A stretch of DNA of 64,000 nucleotides. Source: Nitzschia sp. pyKryTriq1. Taxonomy: Eukaryota; Bacillariophyta; Bacillariophyceae; Bacillariales; Bacillariaceae. The DNA is taken from assembly GCA_956465555.1 (NCBI GenBank), contig OY101116.1:1302001-1366000 (forward strand). The letters are read 5' to 3'. The translations under genes were made by a program, and so were the position numbers. A model generated the notes under the pieces. It searched no databases. It was not told where the DNA came from and worked only from the letters and a program-made list of their open reading frames with translations. Position 1 is the first letter of the stretch. Each line of letters begins with the position of its first letter. Below are positions 54,967-64,000 of this stretch, piece by piece.

Positions 54967-55230
54967 CTTGCCGTAAACGTCTGGTGGGAGAATAAATGAC
55001 TGCTGATGATGAAATCGGGAGTTCTGCTGGAATGTGCGGAATAGTTTTTTCTATGCAGAAACGACATGATGGCCGGGCGCCAAAAAATGAGGGAGGAGTG
55101 AGTCTACCGGGTCTTGTAAAATACATAGCGGTACTGTATAATTCCTCCCCTTTTATTTTGTTGAACAAGTAGTGAGGGGGACGACGACGAGATTTATCGT
55201 TCCAGTCGAACTCGTAAAGCTCGCCTTGTC

Positions 55231-55372
55231 TCTACCGGTACCTGTACAGCCTCTCGCTCGCTCGCTCTGTATCATACCGGTACAGTATGAATATCATACC
55301 AGGTACCGGTATACCACGTACATACCGGTACCGGTACTGTACCAGTACAGTACCAGAACAGTACTGGTACTG
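55231..55372. repeat. GTAC/TACCGGTA island upstream of bZIP gene
   Basis: This is a dense run of TACCGGTACCTGTACAG, CATACCGGTACAGTATG, CCAGGTACCGGTATACC, GTACATACCGGTACCGGTAC and TGTACCAGTACAGTACC. It lies about 700-830 bp before the bZIP start. The remainder of 54440-56061 has no confident gene; GTACCGGGTAC appears again near 55485. Confidence 0.7.
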
Positions 55373-56061
55373 CACCGCGGCTGAAGATTCCCTACGGAAT
55401 CTGACGCACGAAGAAAACTTCAACTTAGCGATCTTTTGCTTGTCCTTGATTTTCCACCGCGCTGACTTGATCGTATTCTACGACGTACCGGGTACAGACG
55501 GTATCGCAGAAGACGCCCTGCCGCGCCCTGCTGTTCTTGAGCAGCAGTCAGCAATCTGCTTCTAAAAGTTTGTTCAAGTTAGCGATGTCAGAAGGCGTCA
55601 GTGGATTTGTTAACAAGGGAAGTATCACAAGCTTCTGACATCATTTAACCAAAAATGAAAATATTTAAGGAAATTGCTTCCTTGATGTGTCGTAGCTTCT
55701 TTTCGCATTCTTTATCTTGTCGATAGTTGTTCTCCTTTATTTCTTCTACCTTCTCGATACCGTAAAACCCCGTGAGACTTTCCTCCGATGCTCTCAGAGC
55801 CGTCCAATCACGCCGAAATGAGATGCGACACTGACGTACTTCTCGATGGTTCTATGTCTTCGAGTTTCTCTACGTAGAGTTTGTACCAAGCCTACCACCA
55901 GGATACAATCGTATCCGAACGCATTCAACTGCACCTCGACAAGTGCAGCCACACAAGCTTTTGTTGAGGTTTCATCGGCGGACGGAGGCTGAAAGACACA
56001 CATAATTCGACTGCCCTTTTCTCTTTCTTTGCGCGTTGTTGTTCTTGGTCTACGATTCACC

Positions 56062-56751
56062 ATGACAGCCGCTGTTGCCCCCCCGCCCATGCCTCTACAG
56101 GTAGTGGACTCCTCTGCTGAAGCTCGAAAGCGTCGCAGAGAGATCCTCGCGTGTCAACGGAACGCCGAGGCCACTATGAAGATCATCGAGCCGATGATTC
56201 CGATGCCTGTAATCTCTGAGGCAGCAACCAAGCGGCGCAAGCTGAATTCTTCTGGGTCTTTCAACAAAGGAAAGAAGCCTCAGATGAAATATGATCCTGA
56301 TGTCCCGATGACTAAGGAAGAAGCTGCAGTCTGGCGACGAGAACAACGGCGCAAGCGCAATCGAGAAAGTGCCGCTGCATCGCGACAACGTCAACGCGAT
56401 CGCATCGACGAATTGGAGATCGAAGTTGATGGATGGAAAGATAAGTTCGACTCCATTATGAAGAAAATCAAGGATCTGGAAGAACTTTCGGGCAAGTCAG
56501 CCAGTGACTACATGAGCCCCGAGCAATCTCAGATCCTTCTGGAAGTTTCGACTTCAAAATTTGTTTCTCCCCCCACATCACCAGGTCACTCCGGTTACAT
56601 GTCCGAAGACGTCGAACCGTCCCCGGTCGCCTCTTCTTCTCACCTCAACGCAGTCAGTGTCACTCCAACGGAAGGACTGACGAAGCAGATAATCGGAAAA
56701 GTGGAGCATGAGCACTCAATTAAGATGATCTCTCGACAAGCAGCGTCCTGA
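56062..56751 (+). CDS. bZIP transcription factor
   Basis: The product is 229 aa from ATG 56062; the frame extends upstream only to a TTG. The bZIP region is at ~95-150: basic part RREQRRKRNRESAAASRQRQ with the N-x3-A-A-x2-[SC]R spacing (NRESAAASR), then a zipper of heptads (ID ELEIEVDGW KDKFDSIMKKIKDLEEL). The zipper has only about four heptads with irregular leucines (Leu, Val, Phe, Met). A basic patch (ATKRRKL) near residue 55 could aid nuclear import. The C-terminal 70 residues are Ser/Pro-rich. Bound sites are probably ACGT-core elements. The frame at 56986-57255 may be a further exon, but I could not place a convincing in-phase splice donor. Confidence 0.88.
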   Translation: MTAAVAPPPMPLQVVDSSAEARKRRREILACQRNAEATMKIIEPMIPMPVISEAATKRRKLNSSGSFNKGKKPQMKYDPDVPMTKEEAAVWRREQRRKRNRESAAASRQRQRDRIDELEIEVDGWKDKFDSIMKKIKDLEELSGKSASDYMSPEQSQILLEVSTSKFVSPPTSPGHSGYMSEDVEPSPVASSSHLNAVSVTPTEGLTKQIIGKVEHEHSIKMISRQAAS

Positions 56752-56985
56752 ATCATACACTACCTCTATCGATTTCCAAAAGTTTGCACTGTTCATCACC
56801 AGTGCTTTGAATTCCCTTGACCTTGCCATGGTACGCCCCAACATCCTCACCCCCTCACAGCACCTGAATCAATCGATTCGGTCTGTTCTAATGCAACGAA
56901 GCCTTGCGCTTTCGTTCTCTCCCGAGGTGTTGGATCACATACCAGTTGCAGTCCCCCGAATTCACTTTTCGAATCGCGGCCATGA

Positions 56986-57255
56986 TCGTGTAGTCGATCA
57001 CCTCAACTGGCCATTAAGATCACCATTCCAGCAGTGAAGATCTCCGAGGCTCCCTCGCTCCCACTTCTCCCTGACTCTGAAGACCCAGTCCTTCCCCCCG
57101 AAGCTGTCGTTTCTGCGCCCCCGGTGGTGAAGTTGGCGCCTATCGACTCTTCTCTTTTCCCTGTCAAGGAAGAGAAACTTCCCGCCATTCTAACCGACGA
57201 GGAAAATGAAGACGATTTCGGTGAATTTCTTCTGGATGCCGTTCAATGGCTCTAA
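56986..57255 (+). other. Open frame with acidic C-terminal tail, possible 3' exon or separate short gene
   Basis: After a stop at 56983 the frame is open to a TAA at 57253-57255 and has no ATG start. It encodes a Pro/Glu-rich stretch (ISEAPSLPLLPDSEDPVLPP) and ends DEENEDDFGEFLLDAVQWL, which looks like a transactivation or interaction tail. GTGTAG at 56988-56993 is a possible 3' splice site. It may belong to the bZIP gene or to a separate transcript. Confidence 0.35.
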
Positions 57256-58472
57256 ATTACTTGTTCCACAAAGAATGAACCTATACCTCGTCATCGTCAT
57301 TTCCGTCTACATTTATTTCGATTTCCCAAACAATATGGGAAGTTGATACCTACATAAAAAAGAAAACTCGAATTAAAAGCATATAACAATATTTCCAGCA
57401 AGGGAACTTGAACACATACTACTCGTCATTGTGCATGCTGCTGCATGTTCCTCCCGTTTTTTACTTGATTCACATGCAACGACGTCTTGTCTTGAAAGCT
57501 CTTTGAAAATAATTTTAAAATGGCAACGGTAGAACATGATGAGAAGTGACTTCAACATCTCGAAATGCCTCAGCTTAGCTTTTACCGAAATTCCACGAAC
57601 GGCTGGGTGGTTAGTTCACATTATCATACGTACCTGCAGGAACAAGGATGATGATTCCCTCGTTCCACCATTATTTCTTCTAGCTTGAGTAGTCAACTAA
57701 TAGAGTTTTTATGTTTTCACGTGAAATGGATTCTACTAGAAGGGATAACCGTGCTCTTCCTGCGATGGAGCAGAAGGGCCTTCTCTACTAGTAGAGACTC
57801 TAGCTAGACTCGACTCTCTCTCTCTAGAGAGAGTACTACTACTAGCTAGAGTAGGCAGAATTCGGTGCGATTGTGTTTCCCTTTTGAATTATTCGACTGA
57901 AGAGCCGCTGGTTCATTCGACTTTTGAAGAGCCGCTGAGGATTGTTCGATTTTGATTAGTCTACTACTACTAGTAGAGAGTAGAAATAATGTACAGGCAG
58001 AAAATTCCGCTGCACTTTGTCCGTCATGATATGAGCATATTGTAGAGTCGTCGTCTCTACCGTTACTTTTGCATGTTCCTGCAAACTGACGCCTTTTCCT
58101 CTCGCTCTGCTACCACCGGTATGATGAATTCGGTATGATGAATGAGGTAGTACATAGTAAGCAAATCGTTTTTCTCGAAACAAACGACCACCTGGATTCA
58201 CTCCCCACGACTTCTTTGACTCTTAGTCAACACGTGCCGTTGTGCCGTTCATGGGGCAGTTTCGGGTTTCGGCAGTGCAGGCGGCTGGCAGGCGGTCCCG
58301 TTAAACGAAACAAGAAAACCGTCCAACGTCCAACAGCGCCGCAATCGGCAATGACAATGATCTTGTTTTATCTTCTCTTCTCCCGATGAACTTGGACAAG
58401 AAGGTATCCACGGGTGATGTGAGCAAGGGAATATTGGACTAGAGACATAGTAGAGTATTGAATCTTACAAGC
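57256..58472. other. Intergenic region with CTAG-centred palindrome cluster
   Basis: No coding frame of note. 57782-57797 is a 16-bp perfect palindrome (TCTCTACTAGTAGAGA). ACTCTAGCTAG (57797-57807) pairs with CTAGCTAGAGT (57842-57852) around another 16-bp palindrome, CTCTCTCTAGAGAGAG (57818-57833). CTACTACTACTAGTAGAGAG follows near 57960. AAGAGCCGCTG occurs twice (near 57900 and 57926). Confidence 0.45.
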
Positions 58473-60426
58473 ATGAATGGCGATGACGAATCTGAACAAG
58501 TGCATGGAAAAGGTCAGGAACCAGAGGAAGGAGAAGCATCGTCATTTTCAAATAGGGTACTAAAAGCTATGCCTCGACGAAGACGAAAGCGACCGCGACC
58601 CGAGATTACCCAGACGTCGAAAAAGCCTTCGACCAAGACTGTGCCTAGTCTTGATGATACGGCATTGACATTTCTAGACAGCAATGGGGACTTCTTGGCA
58701 GATCGCCGCGCCGTTCTATCTTCCGTTCCAAATCATCTAGCCGAACGTCAGCTAGGAAAATGGAGCGGGCGACAGAGATCCTGGCAACGCCAAACGCTGA
58801 AGAATCATGTAAAAAAGCCGCTTACGGGTCTTCCACGACGTCAGTGGCGATCCTTCGCTTTGCGTTCGATTCCTTTCACGCGACTTGGAACCCCTCCCTC
58901 CGACGCCGTTCTGGCACTGGATCGACAAGGTTCATTTGTTCTCTCCCTTGGCAGCAAAGATGTTCGAAATGCTCCACTAGCTCTGGCGTTGAGGTTCTAT
59001 GGTATGCATGACTCGTTATGTTCTGTGAAAAGAAAGTTATCAGTTCTGGTGTTTGGATCTCAACACTTGAATTTTCGTCGTGATATCCTCAGGAATTCCA
59101 AGTCCCTCGGCAGTCACGGCACAGCGGGGAGGCAGGGAATCAAGATCAGCAAGTGCTCTATCGTCGACGATGACGACTCCTCTCCTTCAAACGACCCCTC
59201 TTCTTTACGAAATCCTAGACGAGTCACCAGAAGAGGCTATTTTCAGCTTTCGACGCGGTATATCTCCCGCCACGACGCCTGTCAAGATTCTCATGTCAAA
59301 TGATTGGCGGATGGGAGTTGCCTTGTTTCAACCGTCGAATGTATGGAGAGAAGAGGGGCCTGTTGGAACATTGGTTCTGTTCTCCGCACCTAACGGGCGT
59401 AGCTTTGATTCCATGAAATCGACCATCTGGCAGTGTACCAACGTCAAAATGGGAGCCGATGCATCGTTTAGTCACAGAAATCTTCTGTGGAAAGTGGAAG
59501 GCGTACCCATACTCGTAGACGTCTCAGAAGGGGCTACTGGTTGCAATGTGGACCATCCAGAACCAATCCATTTCACCAATGTGCCCGGATATCTATTTCT
59601 CAACGATGAAAGTGATGGCTTTCGATTGACATGGTCCATAGAAGATTGGAATGTGGAGGACGGGTCGTTTGAAACGTCCAAAATCAAAGAGTCTCCTATC
59701 ATGGGAGGCGTTGATCCAACGACTCCAATCCTTTCCACGGAGACGACTTGGGAACGTTTCGACTCACACCTATGGAGTGGAGAAAGAATCATGCCAGCGA
59801 CTGGCAAGCCATCGGGCGTTCGTGTTGTCTACGAAAGCTTTCTACACATTGATGTGCTATTAAGCAACATATTGTCGCGGCGCAAAGGAATGTCCGAAAT
59901 GCAACCCGCAGAGTATGTTTACAACCTCATATCGGTCACAAATGCTGGGCGGGTTGCCGAGTTGATCATAACGTTCATCCGGACCCAAAGACCAGGATCA
60001 CTAGGCGTGTTTGTGAAGGTCGATCTTTTCTCGGGAAGGTACCAAGAACTGAGCTGGATGAAGAATACAAACTCTCGCGACCCTGGGGCGCTTCGAAACT
60101 GGTGCAATGCACTCGCCCTCAACCATAGAATGAAGGAACTTAGAATTGGGCCGTATGCAGTCACACGCGATCACGCGATTGACTGGAGCAAATTGTGCAC
60201 TGAGAAGTGTTTCGATCCTGACGAAGACGACGACTTCGCTCCTTCATTCTGGGAAGATTACGTTGAAAGTGGCGAAGCTATTGCTACCCGGAAACCTCCC
60301 AAATTCGTTTCTCTATCAGCTCTTTATCTGGATTGTGATCTCATCACCAACAAAGCCATTTCTGATTGCATCCCTGTAAGCTCTTTGCAGGGCAAAGATT
60401 CTCCCACACAACTAGTCTACGGCTAA
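58473..60426 (+). CDS. Conserved-looking protein of unknown function, two exons
   Basis: Exons are 58473..59001 and 59093..60426, joined by a 91-bp GTATGC...CCTCAG intron that splits a Gly codon; the product is 620 aa. The first ATG after an upstream stop is used. The N-terminus is acidic, then strongly basic (AMPRRRRKRPRPE), like a nuclear signal. From about residue 135 there are beta-rich segments such as PPSDAVLALDRQGSFVLSLGS, LALALRFYG, DWRMGVALFQPS and GTLVLFSAPNG, which could be blades of a WD40-like propeller. The C-terminal part contains an Asp-rich acidic stretch (CFDPDEDDDFAPSFW). I do not recognise the family. A DCAF-type adaptor is conceivable but unproven. Confidence 0.75.
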
Positions 60427-60467
60427 GAATATCGGAATATAAATGACGCCCAATTCTTTCCAAGAAA

Positions 60468-61778
60468 CTACTTTGCTATCTCCATCTCTGAAGCGAGAGC
60501 GGCATGTAAAGCTTCTTCCCCTTGCGCGGCTAGTGTGATAGTATTCATTGAGTAGGTTGCGATACCACTTGCCATTTCGATTCTGCCATCGCCAAGGTCG
60601 AGTGTGACCATTCCATTTTCTGGTATCCCAGCAGCATCGAGTTGTGATACTCTCTTGATCACGACTGCTGGTAATGGAGACCTCCGCTGGTAATTTTGAA
60701 GCTGCAATTGATCATCGGTAAGGCTCTCCGCTTCGGCCACTCTTCCAGCCCCTCGGAGTATCGCCCGTAGCCAGCTGGTCGGAGGCAAATGGCCATGCTG
60801 AGGTTTGTCTACTGGGAAAACGAAGTCGCGGCTGTAGTATGGATGCATGTGCCACAAATCCAACACGTCCTCACCCTTATAAAGAAATAGATTTCGACTG
60901 ATGAGTTCGGCTACAACCGAGAATCGATTGTGAACTACTTCGGGATCGACTCCTTCGGGGACGGGGGGAAGACACATGATAGTAGAACTCAATTGATCCT
61001 CAGGGACAGCCAAGAGCTCGCACATGCAATTCCAGAATGCAGACATAATATCACAAACATTCGTAGATCCAACCAATCGATACCCAATAGGCCCAGGCTG
61101 GATCCCTTTCCCTTCCAAACCACTGGGTGCCATGCTGTTGTCCTTTAGGTGAGGGCAAACTTCGTTCCCAGCTATCATCCGTGAAACAAATGTCTTCATG
61201 GCCGCTTGCCATGTCAATTCGTTTGGTTGCGGCGACGAATCCCGAATCGATTCGTATTTTTGTTTCTCTTCTGGAGACCATTCGGCTGTCTCGATCAAGA
61301 TGGCAGGACCGACACCTTTTCCAACCAAGGAAATACTAAAACGGCTTAACTCTGGGAGCTGACTCATCATCCGAGGCTGCAGTTTCAACAACACGAAATC
61401 GTCCACGAAGACACGAAGAGCGTCTACTGGGATGTTCTCAAGAACCAAGCAGGCCTTGTCTTCGCCATCTTTGTCGCTCAGTTCGGCCATTGTCGTCCAG
61501 AGAGCTGCCTGTAATGTGGGGGGCTGGTCGGCATCACAACCCAGCAACGGCACACCTTCAACTTCAAGATCCCGAAGAAGAAATTGAAACAGGTTGGCCT
61601 TGCGCTCTTCACTCATCTCATCGAGAGGATTCGTACTTTCAGCCAATGTCAGAGGAACCTTTCTAGGAACTGAGCTGCTCCCAACGGGAACACCATACTG
61701 TTGCGAGACGTGTGTCGGCGCAAAGGCACCCACAAACGAAGGAATGGCAATCGTGCAAAGTGCCAAAGTGACCCTCAT
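60468..61778 (-). CDS. Plastid-targeted DUF1415-like protein
   Basis: An intronless gene encodes 436 aa. The signal peptide MRVTLALCTIAIPSFVG is followed by AFAPTHV, a strong plastid-import motif. The second half resembles the DUF1415 layout: RMIAGNEVCPHLKDN (CPF/CPH-type block), a central hydrophobic stretch, LDLWHMHPYYSRDFVFPVD (for the xFHPxYxF block), and a late RRSPLPAVVIKRVSQL (for RSPYPxxHLLRE). The N-terminal ~190 residues are extra compared with bacterial members. Function is unknown. It shares a promoter with the DUF1499 gene. Confidence 0.6.
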   Translation of the reverse strand: MRVTLALCTIAIPSFVGAFAPTHVSQQYGVPVGSSSVPRKVPLTLAESTNPLDEMSEERKANLFQFLLRDLEVEGVPLLGCDADQPPTLQAALWTTMAELSDKDGEDKACLVLENIPVDALRVFVDDFVLLKLQPRMMSQLPELSRFSISLVGKGVGPAILIETAEWSPEEKQKYESIRDSSPQPNELTWQAAMKTFVSRMIAGNEVCPHLKDNSMAPSGLEGKGIQPGPIGYRLVGSTNVCDIMSAFWNCMCELLAVPEDQLSSTIMCLPPVPEGVDPEVVHNRFSVVAELISRNLFLYKGEDVLDLWHMHPYYSRDFVFPVDKPQHGHLPPTSWLRAILRGAGRVAEAESLTDDQLQLQNYQRRSPLPAVVIKRVSQLDAAGIPENGMVTLDLGDGRIEMASGIATYSMNTITLAAQGEEALHAALASEMEIAK

Positions 61779-62020
61779 CGTGACTACCTGAAAACAGACG
61801 AGGAAAGAAACGTTGACGGGTCTTTCTGTGTTTAGCCTTTATACAGAGAAGCAATCAATCTTCTCCCTTTGCGCTGCCCGATGTGTTTTTGCATTCGAGT
61901 TTTGAGACGTTGTGCGTCTTTTGGATGATGCATGATGGTTGATGATGGAACTCCTTCGGCTCTCCCCGCCGCGCGGGCATCATCATCGCATCTACAGTAT
62001 CGTATCGGCTGTCCCACCGA

Positions 62021-62028
62021 TGACGTCA
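62021..62028. promoter_or_regulatory. Perfect CRE palindrome TGACGTCA in shared plastid-gene promoter
   Basis: TGACGTCA sits almost midway between two divergent start codons: 243 bp from the DUF1415-like ATG and 227 bp from the DUF1499 ATG. A GTAC group (GTACCGGTATT, AAGTACCTGGTACTG) lies at 62140-62192. The 476-bp gap (61779-62254) shows nothing else. Confidence 0.5.
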
Positions 62029-62254
62029 CAAAAGATCCAAAGTCAGATTCGATCAAGTCGATTGCTTTTCCGCTATCTACAGTACACACGCACCGCCGAC
62101 CGACGATTTTGACGATGACGATATTATTATGACACTACTCGTACCGGTATTATGCTATGTATCCCAATACAAGTACCTGGTACTGTGCGACGATGATGCC
62201 GATGGCCGATGGATTCATTCCACATTCCACAGTCTCGAGCTATAGCTACCTACG

Positions 62255-63082
62255 ATGAAGATACACCTACTAGCATTGTCGTTGTTGTTGCTACCCACAA
62301 AAAACTGCCTAGCATGGCAGCAGGACACCAGTAATCGGAGGAGGCAAATCCTCCGAGACGGCGCATCTTTCTTTGGAGGGACTTTCTGTGCCTCCTCCTC
62401 CTCCTCTCAACCATCTTTCGCAGCCGAAACCGTGGGGAAGGATCCTGATTGTAATGAACGGTCCTGTTTAGGAGTCTGGGATGGGCTATTGGCTGATTGT
62501 CCTCATGGTGGTATTCTGATGGGAGGTGGTGCTGGATGCACATCTTCTCAAGATGATACGCCAGGAATCTTTGCAGAGCCCTGGGACTACGCGGAAGCCC
62601 CGAATAACACTTTGGACTGGCAGGTCCAAATGAAATTTCTTGTTCCTACTATTCAACTAGTGAGCGCTCGTCGTGGGGATCAAGCTCAGATTTTGTCTCA
62701 AGCAGACAGGTATTTGAGAGTCCTCTTCGTGGATGGAAAATCGGGCGAAAAATCGATTGGAGAATTCTATTTCACACCGAACGATACAACGGTGCAGTTC
62801 CGGATAGGAAGTCTTTCAGGGGGAGGGGGACTTGGGTCACTTCGCAACGTTGAACGTTGCGAAATGATTCGAAAGGAGCTACGATTCCTCAAGGTCCCAG
62901 TATTGCGAAATCGAAAGCGATCTTTATTCTTTGTGGAGTCTGATTTGGACACGTTTGGTCCGGGTTCGGCAGCACTGGGACCACCAGCCGAAATGAAAAC
63001 AGGAGAACTAGAGGGACGACAGGATGTCGATCCAAGACTGAAGATCGATCTAATACAACAATTCCCTCTTGGGTCCAAGTAA
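62255..63082 (+). CDS. DUF1499 family protein, probable thylakoid-lumen type
   Basis: An intronless gene encodes 275 aa. It begins with a signal peptide (MKIHLLALSLLLLPTKNCLA) followed by W at +1. Then comes a second, twin-arginine-like segment (NRRRQILRDGASFFGG) leading to a small-residue stretch SQPSFAAE. This tripartite layout is typical of lumenal proteins. The DUF1499 core follows: GCTSSQDDTPGIFAEPWDY (for the CVSSQ.D...P.Y start), YLRVLFVDGKSG, FYFTPNDTTVQFRIGS, and a final NVERCEMIRKELRFLKVP (for NRxRIExIRxxL). The function of DUF1499 is not established. Its stop codon is 45 bp from that of the convergent gene. Confidence 0.75.
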   Translation: MKIHLLALSLLLLPTKNCLAWQQDTSNRRRQILRDGASFFGGTFCASSSSSQPSFAAETVGKDPDCNERSCLGVWDGLLADCPHGGILMGGGAGCTSSQDDTPGIFAEPWDYAEAPNNTLDWQVQMKFLVPTIQLVSARRGDQAQILSQADRYLRVLFVDGKSGEKSIGEFYFTPNDTTVQFRIGSLSGGGGLGSLRNVERCEMIRKELRFLKVPVLRNRKRSLFFVESDLDTFGPGSAALGPPAEMKTGELEGRQDVDPRLKIDLIQQFPLGSK

Positions 63083-63127
63083 TTAGGAAATATTACACGA
63101 TCGTGGGCATGCCCGCAAAACATTCTA

Positions 63128-64000
63128 CTAGTCTGTGGAAGTTGTTTGGAGCGTGGCAAGGTCAAAGTTTGGCACTGGATCCAGTTTCCCGGGATGCGTT
63201 TCGCATAGTTGAGTGCAGATCACAAGAAATCGGCAATCCATCTCGCCTTCGACGGGATCGGGAGATCCCCCCTCGAATGCAATGATTCGACGGACTGGAA
63301 GAAGTACCGCATCATACAATCGCAGCTCGATTCCTTTGCGGAGTCCAATGTTCCTAGCAGTTGTGCGTGTAAAGGAAATCCAAGCAAAGGCCTTGGATAC
63401 CATCTCGCCAGAAGACGACGACGACTCTGAACCTCGACTAGTTGAGCGGGCATGTTGGTGGATGTGACATAAAACAGTCAATAGTGAGGGGTCGCCAAAT
63501 GTTGCTGTTCCACTCGCAGCAAGGCTCCAGCTCTTCGGATTTCCTCCATGATACTCTTCGTCACTCGTCAGAATCGTGACATCCGTAAAATATTTGGCCC
63601 TTTTTCTTGGATCATTCAAGTCAAACGAAACGCAATGTCGGTTCATGCCAGGATGTTGCAATTTCATGGCATCGTTGGTTTGAGTACTCTTGAGAGCTGC
63701 TAGACGTTTGGTCCAAGGCCCGGTCTTGCCATGATTGCTGTGACTTTTGGACGAGCGATGACGGCGTGATGATGTGGCAGGTGACGAAAAGCTGGGCCGA
63801 TCGATAGCCATTACACCAGCAATATTGTTGATCATAGTAGTATTGTGGCCATCATCATCTCCTTCGATCGGACTTGGCAAAACGTCGACACCCCGAGGCT
63901 TGGGCATGGATTGAGGATGATAGGTCATCTTCCTCAGCCGTTCGGCGGTAATCGTACCCCGGCCCGACGACTCTGGGGTTGTAGTACCCGTAGCAGAGTT
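63128..64000 (-). CDS. Unknown protein, N-terminus cut by right window edge
   Basis: The minus-strand frame is open from the right edge to the stop at 63128 (about 290 codons). The ATG at 63928 is probably internal because the frame continues upstream (TTTPESSGRGTITAERLRK before it). The visible part has a Ser/Arg/His-rich linker, then HCVSFDLNDPRKRAKYFTDV and LSDE-like and beta-rich segments, with VRRIIAFEGGSP and MDCRFLVICTQLCE near the end. I recognise no family. Confidence 0.65.
   Translation of the reverse strand, partial: NSATGTTTPESSGRGTITAERLRKMTYHPQSMPKPRGVDVLPSPIEGDDDGHNTTMINNIAGVMAIDRPSFSSPATSSRRHRSSKSHSNHGKTGPWTKRLAALKSTQTNDAMKLQHPGMNRHCVSFDLNDPRKRAKYFTDVTILTSDEEYHGGNPKSWSLAASGTATFGDPSLLTVLCHIHQHARSTSRGSESSSSSGEMVSKAFAWISFTRTTARNIGLRKGIELRLYDAVLLPVRRIIAFEGGSPDPVEGEMDCRFLVICTQLCETHPGKLDPVPNFDLATLQTTSTD

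Overview
The window reads as nuclear DNA of a diatom, probably a pennate one. The evidence is: compact spliced genes with short GT-AG introns (about 70-150 bp); several proteins that begin with a signal peptide followed by an AFAP/AF-type plastid-import motif (phosphoglucomutase, an SLC17-like transporter, a GNAT enzyme, a DUF1415-like protein); a DUF6824 protein, a family expanded in diatoms; and a large ATM kinase, ISWI and P5CS. I do not name a species. No organelle, bacterial or viral block is present. The only mobile-element trace is one short retroelement fossil near 21.1-21.5 kb.

Layout, left to right: ATM kinase (+, cut by the left edge); RPS11/uS17 (-); ankyrin protein (+); TRP/polycystin-like channel (-); DUF6824 protein (+); leukotriene-A4-hydrolase-type aminopeptidase with a C-terminal membrane anchor (-); retroelement fossil; disordered protein with 'FPEK' helix repeats (+); Sfp-type phosphopantetheinyl transferase (-); sulfotransferase-like type II membrane protein (-); ISWI ATPase (+); plastid SLC17-like MFS carrier (+); double-PH protein (-); QTRT2-like queuine transferase subunit (+); carotenoid-oxygenase-fold protein lacking most iron ligands (-); tiny two-exon Yos1/IER3IP1 gene (-); plastid GNAT acetyltransferase (+); plastid phosphoglucomutase (-); RNA polymerase III subunit RPC4 (+); EamA/DMT transporter (-); bifunctional P5CS (+); bZIP factor (+); unknown 620-aa protein (+); plastid DUF1415-like protein (-); DUF1499 lumen-type protein (+); and an unknown protein cut by the right edge (-).

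The strand flips at 19 of 24 neighbouring gene pairs, so genes alternate between divergent pairs with shared promoters and tightly packed convergent pairs (stop codons often only 38-50 bp apart). Two non-coding patterns follow this layout. First, islands rich in GTAC/TACCGGTA lie almost only in upstream or divergent intergenic spaces. Second, CRE-type bZIP sites (TGACGTCA, or a TGACGT/GCGTCA pair) lie about 200-245 bp upstream of the start codons of plastid-targeted genes.

The genes do not form one pathway. They are mostly housekeeping: DNA damage signalling, translation, tRNA modification, Pol III transcription, chromatin, ER-Golgi traffic, proline synthesis and plastid carbohydrate metabolism. 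The most unusual items are the FPEK repeat protein, the probable carotenoid-oxygenase pseudoenzyme, the channel with two extra membrane helices, the tail-anchored LTA4H, and the two promoter sequence patterns.
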